Positions 18,491 to 29,470 of a stretch of DNA of 64,000 bases are shown here, piece by piece. Source of the stretch: Piezodorus guildinii (Eukaryota; Arthropoda; Insecta; Hemiptera; Pentatomidae); contig CM041292.1 in NCBI GenBank assembly GCA_023052935.1, positions 82,222,169 through 82,286,168 of the forward strand, in the 5' to 3' direction. The position numbers were made by a program, and so were the translations under genes. Position 1 is the first letter of the stretch, and the number at the start of each line of letters is the position of its first letter. The notes below the pieces were generated by a model, which did no database searches, was not told where the DNA came from, and saw only the letters and a program-made list of their open reading frames with translations.

Positions 18491-19650
18491 GGGTCAATCC
18501 ATTTGAAATCGTCCAATTTTCATTAATTTTGCCGCTCAACTTTTTTGATTTTCGTGATTTTTTGACTAATTATTCTCTATCCTTTCGTGAATATAAGACC
18601 ACAAATAAAAAAAATTTCTGGCCAATACTTTTAGTGTTGCAGCCGTTTTAAGTCAGCTTCACGGGCGAAAATATGTGATGGGAAAACCTTTCTAATTCCT
18701 GTAATTTTAAAGATATCAAATCTAAACAAAAACTAACAATGAGATAAGGACATGCTTTTTATTTTTTGCTTTTAATTATTTTTTATTATAAAGCTTAGTC
18801 TTAATCCTACTTGCTGTAAAAATTTCGATCTTGAGAACACAGTACTTTTTTTTATGAGAGAAGTTGGTTCAGGGTGCAGTCAATTTAACACACAATTAAG
18901 CGTAAATTTAATTTATTGGTGCCGACGTTTCGGCCTAAATTATAGGCCTTCTTCAGGGTAGTTATGTGAGCTGAGAAGGCGTCAGTCAACAGTACTTTTT
19001 TTAATTTTATAAAATACTCTCATTATCATTCTAGTTTTTGTTTGGTTCTTAAATTTGCAAAATTACCAGAGTAGATATATTTTTAAAGAAAACGTTATTT
19101 TAACATTTAAGAGAGTTTTATAACTCCGGACCCAACTTAGTCTCAAAGACCAAATTTGTATCACTTAAACAGATCGTATAGATAGGTATTTTGCAGTAGT
19201 TTAATAATTTTTCACTCAGTCCCTTTTGAGATATTTCCGTGTAAACATCGCGAAAATTAAATTTTTGCCAATTTTGAAAATTCATATAGAAAAAAGTACT
19301 ATGTTCTCAAGATCGGAATGTTTGCAGCAAGTAGGACTAAGACTAAGCTTTATAAGAAAAAAAAAACAGCTAAAAGTAGATCTCTTTTCCTTCACGTACT
19401 TGTTAAAAATCTCGTTTTTTATTTATTTTCGAGAATTTTTTAAACAACTTTCTTCACTATTTAGGAAATAAGTTGCGAGGAAAAAAAAATACAAAGTATG
19501 TCCTTATCTTATTGTTAATTTTTGTTTTGATTCGATATTTTAAAAATTAGAAAGGTTTTCGCCCATGAAGCTAACTTAAAACGGCTGCAACAATAAAGTA
19601 TTGGCCCGAAAAAAAATTTATTTATGGTTTTATATTTACAAAATAAAAAT
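18491..19650. mobile_element. Long-TIR element (family B), copy 1
   Basis: The left arm starts gggtcaatccatttgaaatc and continues through gccgctcaacttttttgat, ttctggccaatacttttag and cagccgttttaagtcagctt. The right arm (about 19500-19650) is the reverse complement of the same words, although its outermost part is missing. Arms are roughly 280 bp and the centre is non-coding. The family is unclassified. A second copy lies at 23067-24593 and a solo arm at 27482. A short element is inserted at about 18855-18988. Confidence 0.8.
18855..18988. mobile_element. Short insertion with 15-bp target duplication
   Basis: ACAGTACTTTTTTT occurs at both edges (from 18839 and from 18989), so about 134 bp were inserted into the family B copy. 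The insert contains tgccgacgtttcggcc and ggccttcttcagggt, words common to small arthropod interspersed repeats. No Pol III boxes are obvious, so a truncated LINE/SINE or a MITE are both possible. Confidence 0.6.
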
Positions 19651-20278
19651 GTCACAAAAAGAAAGTGGAATATAGAACCTGCAAACTCTAAAAAAACATA
19701 TGTTATTTGATAAACAGTTGAGAACAAACATCAACACATGTCATAGCATATATTCATCAATATTCGTTTTTAGGAAAGAGCTCTGTTCAATTAATTTAAG
19801 TACATCTCTAATATATTTTATTTATGTTTATCAGATGAAAAAAAACTGAATCGCTTATGTAGCTATTTTGTATCTATTTATTTTATATTGTCAGTTGTTT
19901 GTTCTTTCTGTTTATGGCATATGTTTACCAAAGTTCGATTTAATATTTTTTTAACACAGACAGCCTGCGAGAGTGGATCCTTGTTTGTCAATAATTTACG
20001 TAACAAAGTATGTGTGAAAAAAAACCCTTCTGAGGTTTGTTTGAAGTCCATGTACGAAATGAATGTTAGCATTGCCTCAGAAAATTTTAAATATTTATTT
20101 TAAAGTAGATTTAATGAGTTTGTATGTCTTGGTGAGGATTCTCGCCTAACACAATGTAGCAATCGTTTATTTATATAACCGTTCACACAATAAATTTATG
20201 TGTTATCTAACATGTTATGTTTTTCTTAAAGTGTCTTATCAAAGAGTTAAAAAGCAAATGCACGAGTAAGTCAATATC
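19651..20278. other. AT-rich gene-free stretch
   Basis: Overlapping 64- and 71-codon frames on opposite strands at 19878-20103 have no recognisable content. Nothing else is seen. Confidence 0.45.
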
Positions 20279-21028
20279 GTTTTTTTTTTTTTTTTTAATT
20301 ATGCCTTCCGCCATAAGGGATCTGGCAGCCCAGTACCACTCCGATCTGGATGGGGTTTCACCTCTTGTTTTTTGTAATCGGGGGCATACTTCTAGTGTGC
20401 TGCATTCATTTCATTGTTTGCATGACAAAGGCAGCAAAGTGGAGACTCTACCACTCCGAACCGATGCAAGTGTTTTGCGAGGTAGTCATAGCCAGTAATC
20501 ATTCGGAACTGTGCAACAGCATCTTTCCTCTTCAAATCTAATGATATTCTTTCTTCTTCTATAAGGAGTTTGGCCCAATACTTGTTGATCGAACTGAGCC
20601 TTTGGGAGTCCGTTAGTAGAGCATGATATGCCCTCTTAACTTCATCCCTAGCTCTATGATGGGAAATTCGATTGTCCAACTGTTCCGAAGCTGCACCTTC
20701 TTTTGCAAGCTTGTCGGCTACTTCATTCCCATAAATACCACAGTGGCCGGGTACCCATTGGAAAACCACCTGTCTACCTTGTTGAAGCAGCTGTTCAATT
20801 TTTAATTGGCAGTTCACAACGTCATTTACTTGAGATGCATTTGGCTGCGTAGCTGCTATGATCGCCGCCTGTGAATCCACAAACAACACAATTCTCTTTG
20901 CATCTATATTTATGATAGTTTGCAAAGCTAGAAATATAGCTCGAATTTCGCTATCGAAATTTGTCGACCATTTTCCTACCGGCTTCGAGATTTGAAATAG
21001 ACGGGAGTACACGCCTGCTCCTACTCAA
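20279..21028 (-). pseudogene. 5'-truncated LINE carrying an RNase H domain
   Basis: The minus-strand frame (20392-21012 and a little upstream, beginning GAGVYSRL) encodes an RNase H domain. The catalytic Glu is in FDSEIRAI, the second Asp in VLFVDSQAA, and the final His/Asp in WVPGHCGIYGNEVADKLA. The first catalytic Asp lies upstream of the break and is missing. After a frameshift or stop near 20392 the terminal block YWAARSLMAEGII ends at a poly(A) tail (T-run 20280-20297). TCAATATC at 20271-20278 and 21029-21036 is a short target duplication. RNase H in ORF2 indicates an I-, R1- or LOA-like LINE, distinct from the Jockey-type elements. Confidence 0.85.
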
Positions 21029-22080
21029 TCAATATCTTAAACATTTTCATATTTGATTTATGAGTGCATACAATTAGGTCGTAATGGATGTTTTTAGCTT
21101 CGCTTTGATCGAGTATTCTTAAATTTAAAATCTTGTGCGATGCACTGTCCTTCTTGAAATAAATCTTAAAACTTCTATTCAGCTCACTCGAAAGCGTAGT
21201 GGCCATCCATCTTATCTGGAAATTGAACCTAAGATTATAAATTATGAGATACGACAAACACTTCAATTCATAGATTTCTTTATGATTCGCTATTTACTTA
21301 CATCACTTTACATGTTAATTTTTCTGAAATCTACTTTTACATAAATTTACAATTATCATTTCCAGGAATTTATTTTCATCCTGCAAAATGCTTCTCTTCT
21401 GCACATTTTCAGTTAATTATCTAATTTTTCATAGCTTATATTTATTAATTTTCTTTCAATACCAATAGAGATGGTTAAGTACAATACTTGAAACAGAGAG
21501 ATACACTTTAATGATCAACTTCTGCTTCTCAACTTAATTGGGTTGCTTCAACACACCATACCAAGTTTTTCCTCATAGGACTATTTGTAAGATTAAAAAT
21601 TTTAAAACATAATTACAAATACATTAATTCATCGTTTGATTTCTTATTTTCATTTTTTTTTTTTTTTTTTTTTTCAAAGTTTATCCTTTCTTATATTCTT
21701 TTTTCCATGTTTCTTTCAGAGTTATCAACAGATACATTTATATGTATTTATAAAAAAATTTAAAAAATCTATAAACTGAGATCATATTCGAGTACACACT
21801 AAACTCTGACATCTAAAAACAATGTATATAAACAATTATATTAAAACTAGCTGACCCAACAGACGATGTCCTGCCTTAACTACGTCTTAGCAAATTCTGT
21901 TGAGTCGTTCACGCGTGATGCGATCACCAAGAGAAAAGGCGGTTTGTGTTTTATATATATATAAGTTACTTTTAAAGATTTTTTTTCTTTCTAAAACTCA
22001 CAATTTATTAGAAAAATCAATACAAGATTTTTTAATTTAAATATTATTTATTCATTTACTAATATGTTTACAGGTTTACG
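21029..22080. other. Gene-free stretch with a conserved repeat edge
   Basis: Mostly AT-rich with no genes. A T-run lies at about 21655-21675. At 21845-21950 the words actagctgacccaacagacg and tcacgcgtgatgcgatcacc resemble an element edge widespread in insect genomes, which I cannot assign to a family. Confidence 0.4.
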
Positions 22081-22081
22081 A

Positions 22082-22812
22082 AAAGTGTGTCTAAAGCTGC
22101 CTTTAATTGAAGGTGAGTGGGACTGTATTGTGATTTTAAATAAGTTATCTTAATTTTTATTTCAGATTGCATTTTTACAAAATAATTTTAATATTTACAA
22201 TGTTAATTTTATATTTCACTTATTTAATAAATGGTTTAATGAGTAGTTAAAGAAATTGGTTGTTAGTATTCATTTTGATATTTACCTAGTTTTCATTTTA
22301 GATTTTGATATTATATTATTTTCGTTTCAGCGAAGGGTAAGTTTACTTTTGGAAAAGATTGAGAAATTTATATTTAACCAGGTGTAGATTGTATAATATT
22401 ACAAAATTTCATAACAGTTTTACTTGATTATCTTACAAATATTAAAAAAATATAAATAAAATACATAACATTTTCAATCAAATCTCAATTTATTAACCTA
22501 CAAGAACATTGGTATCATATTTAAATCTTAAATATTAAAATAGACTCTCAAAGCGGATGTCTTCCCATTTTCGAAATAATCGGGAGAATTATAGTTCAAT
22601 TTTTCTTTCTTGCTCGTAAGTTTTCAGTGAATTACTTAATTAATAGAAACAAGTTTATTGAAAAGCTGAAAGTAGTTAATGAATGCATCTCCTCCAAATC
22701 CAAGTTATGTTCGTCAAGACTGCTGGTATATCCATACGATCTGTGGGAAGAGGAAACACCCAATTTTAGACATTGTGTCCCATTTAGTAGAGCTGTACAT
22801 GCGAGCTATTAG
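22082..22812 (+). other. Candidate host gene 3' part with two very short exons
   Basis: Three phase-compatible pieces follow each other. First, an acceptor (ctaatatgtttacag) then 39 nt (22083-22121) and a GTGAGT donor; only one frame is open, giving LRKVCLKLPLIE. Second, an acceptor (attttcgtttcag) then 6 nt CGAAGG and GTAAGT near 22331-22336. Third, an acceptor (cgtaagttttcag) ending at 22627, then a 61-codon frame to TAG at 22812 that includes VVNECISSKSKLC and YPYDLWEEETPNF. All junctions are phase 1, so a continuous reading exists. The product is unknown. Chance pairs of splice-like words are expected in AT-rich DNA, so this needs transcript evidence. Confidence 0.22.
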
Positions 22813-22992
22813 AAGAGTTTAAAAAAGCTCCACTGACCCTGAACGAGAACTTGTTAGTTTCATATGCTCATTTTATTTTAAAAGACCTGTCTGCTCTGTT
22901 TCCTTCAGTACAAATTAGTAAAGAACAGGGTTTAATAAAAATTCTACTTGCTTGAGATAGCAGGCGAAAATTTAAACTCTATATTCTTACAA

Positions 22993-23041
<49 letters not shown>

Positions 23042-23066
23042 TATATATATATATATATGTGTGTGT
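22813..23066. repeat. Gene-free stretch ending in poly(A)/(TA)n/(CA)n low-complexity DNA
   Basis: An 18-nt A-run begins near 22993. It is followed by TA, CA, TA and TG dinucleotide arrays to about 23066. The family B element that follows appears to have inserted into this microsatellite, since atatat also follows its right end. Confidence 0.8.
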
Positions 23067-24593
23067 GGGTCAATCATTCGAAATTGTCCAGACCTTGCCG
23101 CTCGACATTTTTTATTTTCGTAATTTTTTGACCAGTTATTTTCTATTCTTTCGTGAATATAAATTATATTATTAATAGTAGGCTTACCGAACACAAAGAT
23201 CCGATGCCGATACCACCAAACTACGTCTACGCAGACTCGTCCAATGTTCACCGTTCAAGCCCAAACCTCCGAGATCTGCCTTAACGCAATCCTCCCATCG
23301 ACGCTTCGGCCTACCTTTCGGACGCCTAGCAGTCGGATCAGCGAATACCAACTTTCTCGAATCCGTTCCTCACCGAGCCCAAAAACTTTTCTCGCCCATT
23401 TGAGTCTCCGATAGGCTATCAACTCAATTATATTCACAGGATACATGTTCCGCAATTCCGCGATGTGCAACCTTCTAAACTCCCCAGTGGCCTCATCTCT
23501 CTTCGGACCAAATATTTTACGCAGTACTGGCGAATATAAAACCATAACTAAATTTTTTTTCTGGCCAATGTGTTGGAAAAATCTCTGTAATTCTTGTAGA
23601 TATCATATCAAAACAAAATCTAACAGTTAGGTAAGGATATGCTTTTTAATTTTTTTCCTCACGCTTAATTACCTAAATAGTAAAGAAATTGGTTTTGAAG
23701 AGTTTTGAAACGCTTAATTTTATTTGATTTTTATTATTTAAAAATAATTAAGCTAAGACTCCTGTCTGACCTTTCTTGTTCTAGCTCGCAACAAGTTTCA
23801 TTTTATGTTAATTTTCATAAATTTTATAACCATCGTGGCTACTTAGGTAATGTGTTGTGTAAGGACCAAAATTATATAATGTAATCTCATTATTATTCTA
23901 GTTTTTGTTTCGTTCTTAAATATACACAAAATTACCGGAGTCAATATTTTTTAAAGAAAACGTTATTTTAACAGTGAATAAATTTTTATAACTCCGGAAA
24001 CAGCTTAGTATAGGTGGATAATGTGTATTAGTTTCATAAGTTTTCACTCAGTCTCTTTTGAGACATTTCCGTGTAAACATCGTGAAAACGAATTTTCTCC
24101 ATTTTTAAAAATTCTTATACCACAAAGAACTTTGTTCTCAAGATGGATGTTTTTACAGAAAGTAGAACTATGCCTGAGTTGTATAAGAAAAAATAATCAA
24201 AGCTGAGTCTTTTTTCCTTTATATAATTTTATCTCGCTAAAAGTCTCGTTTTGTATTTATTTCGAGAATTTTTAAAGAAATTTCTTCTCTTTTTAGGTAA
24301 TGAGTTGTGATGACAAAAAATAAAAAGCATATCCTTATCTTATTATTAGTTTTTGTTTTGATTTCGTATCTAAACAATTACAAGAATTAGAAAGATTTTA
24401 CCAAAACATGTTTTCTGCCTTGAAGCTGACATACAACGGCTGGAATTCTAAAAGTATTGACCAGAAAAAAACTTCTATTTATGGTTTTATATTTACAGAA
24501 TAACAGAGAATAACTGGTCAAAAACCTAAGAAAATCAAAATTGTTGAGTGGCAAAATTAATGAAAATTGGGTGAGCTCAAATGGATTGATCCA
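23067..24593. mobile_element. Long-TIR element (family B), copy 2, with nested LINE
   Basis: The left arm begins gggtcaatcattcgaaattg. The right arm, read in reverse complement from 24593, begins ggatcaatccatttgagctc and continues with the same words as copy 1 (ttctggtcaatactttt, cagccgttgtatgtcagctt). Arms are about 280-300 bp once the insert is removed, around a non-coding centre of roughly 600 bp. No transposase is present, so movement would depend on an outside enzyme. (AT)n flanks both sides. Confidence 0.8.
23164..23531 (-). pseudogene. LINE RT C-terminal fragment nested in family B
   Basis: The minus-strand frame gives LRKIFGPKRDEATGEFRRLH and later YRRLKWARKVFGLGE, standing for the conserved RRLRWAGHVxRMGE block near the C-terminus of RTE-like insect reverse transcriptases. 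GAATATAAA at 23155-23163 and 23532-23540 is a 9-bp target duplication. The other family B copy shows the empty site (gaatataagaccacaaat). Only the last hundred or so residues were inserted and the frame is broken near the end. Confidence 0.8.
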
Positions 24594-24694
24594 TATATAT
24601 CTTCACGTAGGGAAATTTACTTACCCTTAAAATATTTGCAGAATAAATTAGCACGCTAAATGGCGTTCTTTATGCTGATATTTTTTGATTATTT

Positions 24695-24978
24695 GTTTGT
24701 TTATTTATTTAACGTCAATTTATGCTACTATGGCTAATCGGACGATGCTACAGTGGGAGTCCTAAATTTTGCCTATCCAGGTTTTATTAGGATAGGGATC
24801 TTTATCGAGTACCTGACATCGCACAGGCTCGGTACCACCTTTTAACGTCCCCTCCGAAGGACGGCGTAACTAAGGATTTTTTACTCCCATTAAAAAATCC
24901 TAGGACCACCGCGGTTTTGAACCCGTGACCTTTAGCATGGGAGGCTGTTACGCTAGCCACCCAGCTGCAAGTGATTCC
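24695..24978 (-). mobile_element. tRNA-derived SINE, full-length, 12-bp duplication
   Basis: TTTTGATTATTT at 24683-24694 and 24979-24990 bounds 284 bp. On the minus strand the head reads GGGTGGCTAGCGTAAC (A-box-like) and ACGGGTTCAAAACC (B-box-like), followed by a family-specific body with ccgtccttcggagggg and gacgttaaa, and a (TAAA)n-type tail. It would be transcribed by RNA polymerase III and moved by a LINE. A truncated relative lies at 45549-45810, so the family is present in at least two copies. Confidence 0.88.
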
Positions 24979-24990
24979 TTTTGATTATTT

Positions 24991-25441
24991 AAATCAATGA
25001 ATTTCGAATGTATGAATTCAAATCAAATTCACCATATAGATTGTCTCTCGATTATACTTGAGGTCAGGTTGATACGGCACATGAACTGTTTTTTAAGATT
25101 CTTCTTCAATATTAACATCCCTAATTTTTCTGTTATACTACCCTTAAGAATCCTTTACCATCAAACGGCCGCCATGGTATTTCCCTATCTCCTTTTCCAA
25201 TAGCTTTCTTATAGTAGTTCTGCCTCAGTTATTCGGTAGATAGGCCGTAATATATTCTCAATATTAATAAATTCGTATGATAAAATGTAAGATAATTAAG
25301 AAATATGATTGTTGTCAACGATGTCAGGATGCTATTGCATCTATTAACCAACAAATAGATTAAGGTAGATGGAAGCTGTAGTTCTAAAGAACCAACACAG
25401 CCAGATGTGAACCCCTATCCTTATCATTTCAAGAATTATTA
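24991..25441. other. AT-rich gene-free stretch
   Basis: Nothing recognised. Confidence 0.4.
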
Positions 25442-26340
25442 TTGGGTTGATGCAAAATTAATGCAGGTTTTTAGTAGGTATTGTAAATACGCCATATCTT
25501 TACTTTAACCATATATATTTAATTAAAATAATTTCCATCTGAATCAATGCACTTTTGCCAACGTTCAACAAGCTTTCTTATTCCACCAGAAAAAAAATCC
25601 GAATCCCTGGACTCAATGAAATCACGAAAAGAATTTTCAATGTCGTCCTGGTTTTGAAAATTTTTCTCCCTCAAAAAGTTGTCCAGATGCCTGAAAAAGT
25701 GGAAGTCTGTAGGAGAGAGGTCAGGTGAATAAGGCGGATGTTGGAGAACTTCGTAGCCCAACTCGTGCAGTCGTCGAAGCGTTGGTTGTGCAACGTGTGG
25801 TCTGGCGTTATCGTGGAGCAGGATCGGCCCCTTCCGATTCATCAATGCTGGGCAAAGACGTTGCAATTTTTGAGTTCCGAGTTCCGCCGCCATTTCTCGT
25901 GTGGTTTTGGTTGGGTCTTCTTCCACTTTTGACCTCAGCTGGTCGTTGTCCAGAGCAAGATGACGGCCCCGACCTTCCTTGTCTTCGAGGTCGAAATCTC
26001 CTCTGCGAAACTTCTGGAACCAACGCTGCACCGTGCACTCATTAATAGCCCCCTGACCCCACACTTCATTAATATTACGAGCCGTTTGCGCAGAGCTGCG
26101 CCCTAATTTAAATTCGTAAAAATAAATTTGACGAAAATCGCACTTTGACATTTTCGATTCAAGACCTTTGAACACACTGAACAAAACGATTTTACTAAAC
26201 AAATTCATGGTGAAAGAGAGGGTATTAGATAAGGTTTGTTTTGGTATAATAATGATCAATGTTAGGATTAGCTTTGTTTACACAATTGGAATTAAGATAT
26301 TGCAATAGAGGAAACCTGCATTAATTTCGCATCAGCCCGA
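25442..26340 (-). mobile_element. Mariner element with internal deletion
   Basis: Terminal inverted repeats of about 29 bp (left ttgggttgatgcaaaattaa, right in reverse complement tcgggctgatgcgaaattaa, both then tgcaggttt) are flanked by the TA duplication of Tc1/mariner transposition (25440-25441 and 26341-26342). The length of 899 bp is about 380 bp short of a typical mariner. The missing part lies within the transposase gene. It is non-autonomous but could be mobilised if a related transposase exists, because both ends are well preserved. Confidence 0.93.
25519..26151 (-). CDS. Mariner transposase, internally deleted
   Basis: It encodes about 210 residues from the Met of MSKCDFRQ, the natural mariner start; an in-frame extension upstream lies in the untranslated region. 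The N-terminal helix-turn-helix (YEFKLGRSSAQTARNINEV) is present. After AAELGTQ the frame jumps to KLQRLCPALMNRKGP, removing about 120-130 residues that would hold the second helix-turn-helix and the first catalytic Asp. The second Asp (LLHDNARPH) and the third (SPDLSPTDF) remain, separated by 34 residues as in DD34D mariners. Catalysis is not possible, but the frame stays open across the deletion. Confidence 0.9.
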   Translation of the reverse strand: MSKCDFRQIYFYEFKLGRSSAQTARNINEVWGQGAINECTVQRWFQKFRRGDFDLEDKEGRGRHLALDNDQLRSKVEEDPTKTTREMAAELGTQKLQRLCPALMNRKGPILLHDNARPHVAQPTLRRLHELGYEVLQHPPYSPDLSPTDFHFFRHLDNFLREKNFQNQDDIENSFRDFIESRDSDFFSGGIRKLVERWQKCIDSDGNYFN

Positions 26341-26686
26341 TATAACGATTTCAACTATTCACAGTAAAATTTCTTAAAATGTATAGTATACAGCGAAAGG
26401 ATACGCGATTAAAAAAAAATAATAAATCAAGAATCAGATCAAAGAGATAAAAAAAACACACTCACAAAACAAAAAACTAATGATTGTTTTCTATACAATT
26501 CGAGTAATATTTCTAACATTTTAATTTAAATCTAATTCACAGTACTTAAAGACACATTTCAATTACAGAATTTAGAACCTTTTATACTCATGACATCCTA
26601 CTGCAATCGATACATCACCCATTCATTCACTCCTACCTATATTACAAAAACAAAATATACACTAAGCTAAAAAAATAAATAAAATC

Positions 26687-26837
26687 AGATATATATTTGG
26701 CCGTTTCACAAAAGAAGTTTTTGATATTATTTTTTAATTTATTTTAACATATTCTTGCACCACCAGGCTGAAACGCGGTGATATGTTAAAGTAAATAAAA
26801 AAAAAACTTTTTTTGTGAAACGGCCAAATATATATCT
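26687..26837. mobile_element. Short palindromic MITE
   Basis: The left end agatatatatttggccgttt and the right end in reverse complement are identical for about 26 bases (through cacaaaa) and similar for roughly 60, leaving a small loop. The total is 151 bp. TA dinucleotides at the ends would fit Tc1/mariner-type insertion but this is uncertain. No coding capacity. Confidence 0.75.
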
Positions 26838-27480
26838 TACAAATATTGAACCAAAAGAAAATTCAGGACAATGATGAGAAAATCAAATTATACTGATTTA
26901 ATTTTCCATCTATAAATACCAGAGACTGAAATAGTATTGTATCAACGCTTTTATTTCACTATAATAATTTACTTTTTTAAAAATCTATCGGTGTTATGTA
27001 TTGTAGTTTAATGGCTAAAAAAATATACATTTATTATATTTTCCGGCCATATTGCTTTCTGAATGCCCACATATGTTATTCTTACTATCCCAGTCCCAGA
27101 ATAATTTTTTTCCTCGATCTTTCTGTCTGTGATTGAGATTTTCATTATTTCATGATATTTTCGATGTTTTTGTTTTACCATAACCCCATTACTTGAGGAA
27201 TTCTAGTGGCCGAAGCAGATAACGCATTCATAAAACCAATATTTATCGTAGAGTGATAAGATGCAATGATTAGGAAAGTCCCCTTATGATAAGGCAGTCA
27301 GTGCAGTGACTCCAGTCAGTGCTGCGTTATTTAAAAGGTAGGTCATAGTTCTGTCCTCCAATATTTGTTATAAATTATATATTTTTCTAATTAATAAACG
27401 AATTAGCCAAAAATATAACATTAATTAATAGTGCTTAATTCACTAATTTTTAATGTGACTATAAATGTTGAAAATATGTA
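26838..27480. other. AT-rich gene-free stretch
   Basis: Nothing recognised. Confidence 0.45.
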
Positions 27481-27481
27481 G

Positions 27482-27700
27482 TGGTAAATCCATTCGAAAT
27501 TGCCCAGATCGCTCAACCTTATACGATTTTGATGATTTTTTTTCATGATTTGAGTCATTCCCTATCTTTTCCTAAATTTAAGATCGTGGATAAAACATTT
27601 TTTCTGGCTAAAACTTTTAGTTTTGCAGTCCTTTTAAATCAGCTTCACGGCTGAAAATATCTGTTGGGAAAATCTCTCCTACTAAAGAACAATTTAAAAA
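27482..27700. mobile_element. Long-TIR element (family B), solo arm
   Basis: It matches the left arm of the two larger copies: taaatccattcgaaattg, ttctggctaaaacttttag, and aaatcagcttcacggctgaa are in the same order. The opposite arm and centre are absent. Confidence 0.7.
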
Positions 27701-28388
27701 ACGATCTGGCTGGAAATAATTGTTATTTTATTTTATACTAATTAAAATATATTAAAGAGTATTTTTCGAAAAAATAATTAATACATGTGTATAAAATAAA
27801 TTATTTAAAGTGCCACAAGCACTTTATTATTAGAACTCGAGGGTCCTTAAAATGCGTATCGCCTTGGAAAACTCGTGTTCAAAATGTTCACATTCTCATA
27901 AACTTTCCTTGCTGCTTGTATCATTTATTGGTAAGTGAAATTAAAAAAAAAAAATTATGAAGTGAAGTCTTTTAATAGAGTCAGGATACAGTTGTTCAAT
28001 TTGAATAAATTGTTAGTTATTACTTCTAAAAACAACACAATTATAAGCTTTAGAAAATCAATGCTTGTTTAATTTTCGCTTCATAATTTTGCTCAAGCCT
28101 CTCACTCGCTGTCAATCCAATCATGTACTGAGACCCTAATTATCCTTGATACGAAATGTGGTTTTTACTGAGCTTGCGCGTTGCCCTTTTCTGACCCAGA
28201 CAAACTCCCCAGCGCCTCCAATGACCTCTCCCTTCCTTTCTAATCCCTTAAGTAAGTTTACTGTTTTAAAAATAAACTTTTACAAATTTACCCTTATATT
28301 TTCTTATTTTTCTCATTTGTTTTAGTATTATTTTACCCTACAGTAAGCGTACATCCTATTCATGCATTATTTTAAAAGTTTTCTTGAC
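27701..28388. other. AT-rich gene-free stretch
   Basis: Nothing recognised. A slightly GC-richer patch near 28090-28240 has no open frame of note. Confidence 0.4.
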
Positions 28389-28980
28389 AATTTTTTTTTT
28401 TTTTTTTTTTTCCGAATTTGTTGACTCAATAACTTTATTTGAACCGGTAAAATAAATAAAATAAGCAAATGGGTTCAAAAATATGGAAAACATGGCAGTG
28501 TTAGGCATGAGGGAGGTAGCACCACTGGGTATCCTCCTGACATTAATACAACTATATTTTCAAGTCAGGAGGTCCCTCATCCAATTCCTCTTTAGCCTAC
28601 GCCGAGTCATGTTAGGTATGTCAGATGAAGCCATGTTTTGAACGAATTTGTTGTTGAACAAATTGAAATCGTTTATAAAGCAATCGTGTGTGGTTTGTTG
28701 TAGTTGAAATATGTAAGTCGGTATGAAGGGTATCGTTTGAAACGTACGGTGGAGAGTTCATTGCTTGTCATAAACATTTGGATAGAAAGGTTTGTATTTT
28801 TTTAATGTGTGTCTTTTTAGCTGGTTCGTAAATTCGTCAAGTCACTAGAGGTTTTAGTAAATAAGTATATACGTTTAATTTCTATGTAATGGGTAATTTT
28901 TAGTGTCTATGTAGTATAGACAATAATAACCTGAGTAGAAAGTTTAGAGTTTTACGTTTTGTCTAGACGTGTGGGCCTTT
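28389..28980 (-). pseudogene. Jockey-type LINE ORF2 tail, decayed
   Basis: A T-run at 28391-28411 marks the poly(A) tail. The sequence then parallels the element at 46764-47330 almost word for word (acatggcagtgttaggcatg, gtatgaagggtatcgtttga, aaggtttgtattttttt). It therefore encodes, on the minus strand, the same RT C-terminal region, with stops and frameshifts. The 5' part is lacking. Confidence 0.8.
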
Positions 28981-29150
28981 TTTTTATTTTTCATAAACCT
29001 TTTATCATTTAGAACAATCCAATACATTTTTAAAATCAGGTTAAAATCAAGCAAAGTACATACAGGGATTAAATTTGTTTTATATGATATTTATCTTAAG
29101 CTGCTAGGTATTTAATAGTTTTAATATATATAGACAACATTTTATGTATT

Positions 29151-29470
29151 ACTTTCACCTACCTATGTATGAAATATATAGTAAGGGAAGGTATTGCGAT
29201 CGTGAAATTTTCGAAATAGAGTTTTCATCGGAAAAAAACTTTTTAGGGTCTTGTAAGAGTTGTAATGACCTGCAAAAATGTCTATCTTTGTGTGGTCTCG
29301 TTTGAAAACATCAAGTTGTAAATTTTGTATTTCAAAATCGTATATGCCTGAGATCTTAAAGTAACATTTTCTTTGAAATCGACCAATCAGAAGAGAAACT
29401 TTATACTGAGCATTTTGTACCTTTTTACGACTTTCTCAAAAACGGTTCTAGCGATTTTGGTTAAACTCGC
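29151..29470 (-). mobile_element. Family A repeat, hairpin half only (c6)
   Basis: It starts with actttcacctacctatg and the paired arm atatatagtaagggaagg, then the body as far as gattttggttaaactcgc. The other two thirds are absent. The base before the element is T, as in other copies. Confidence 0.85.
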
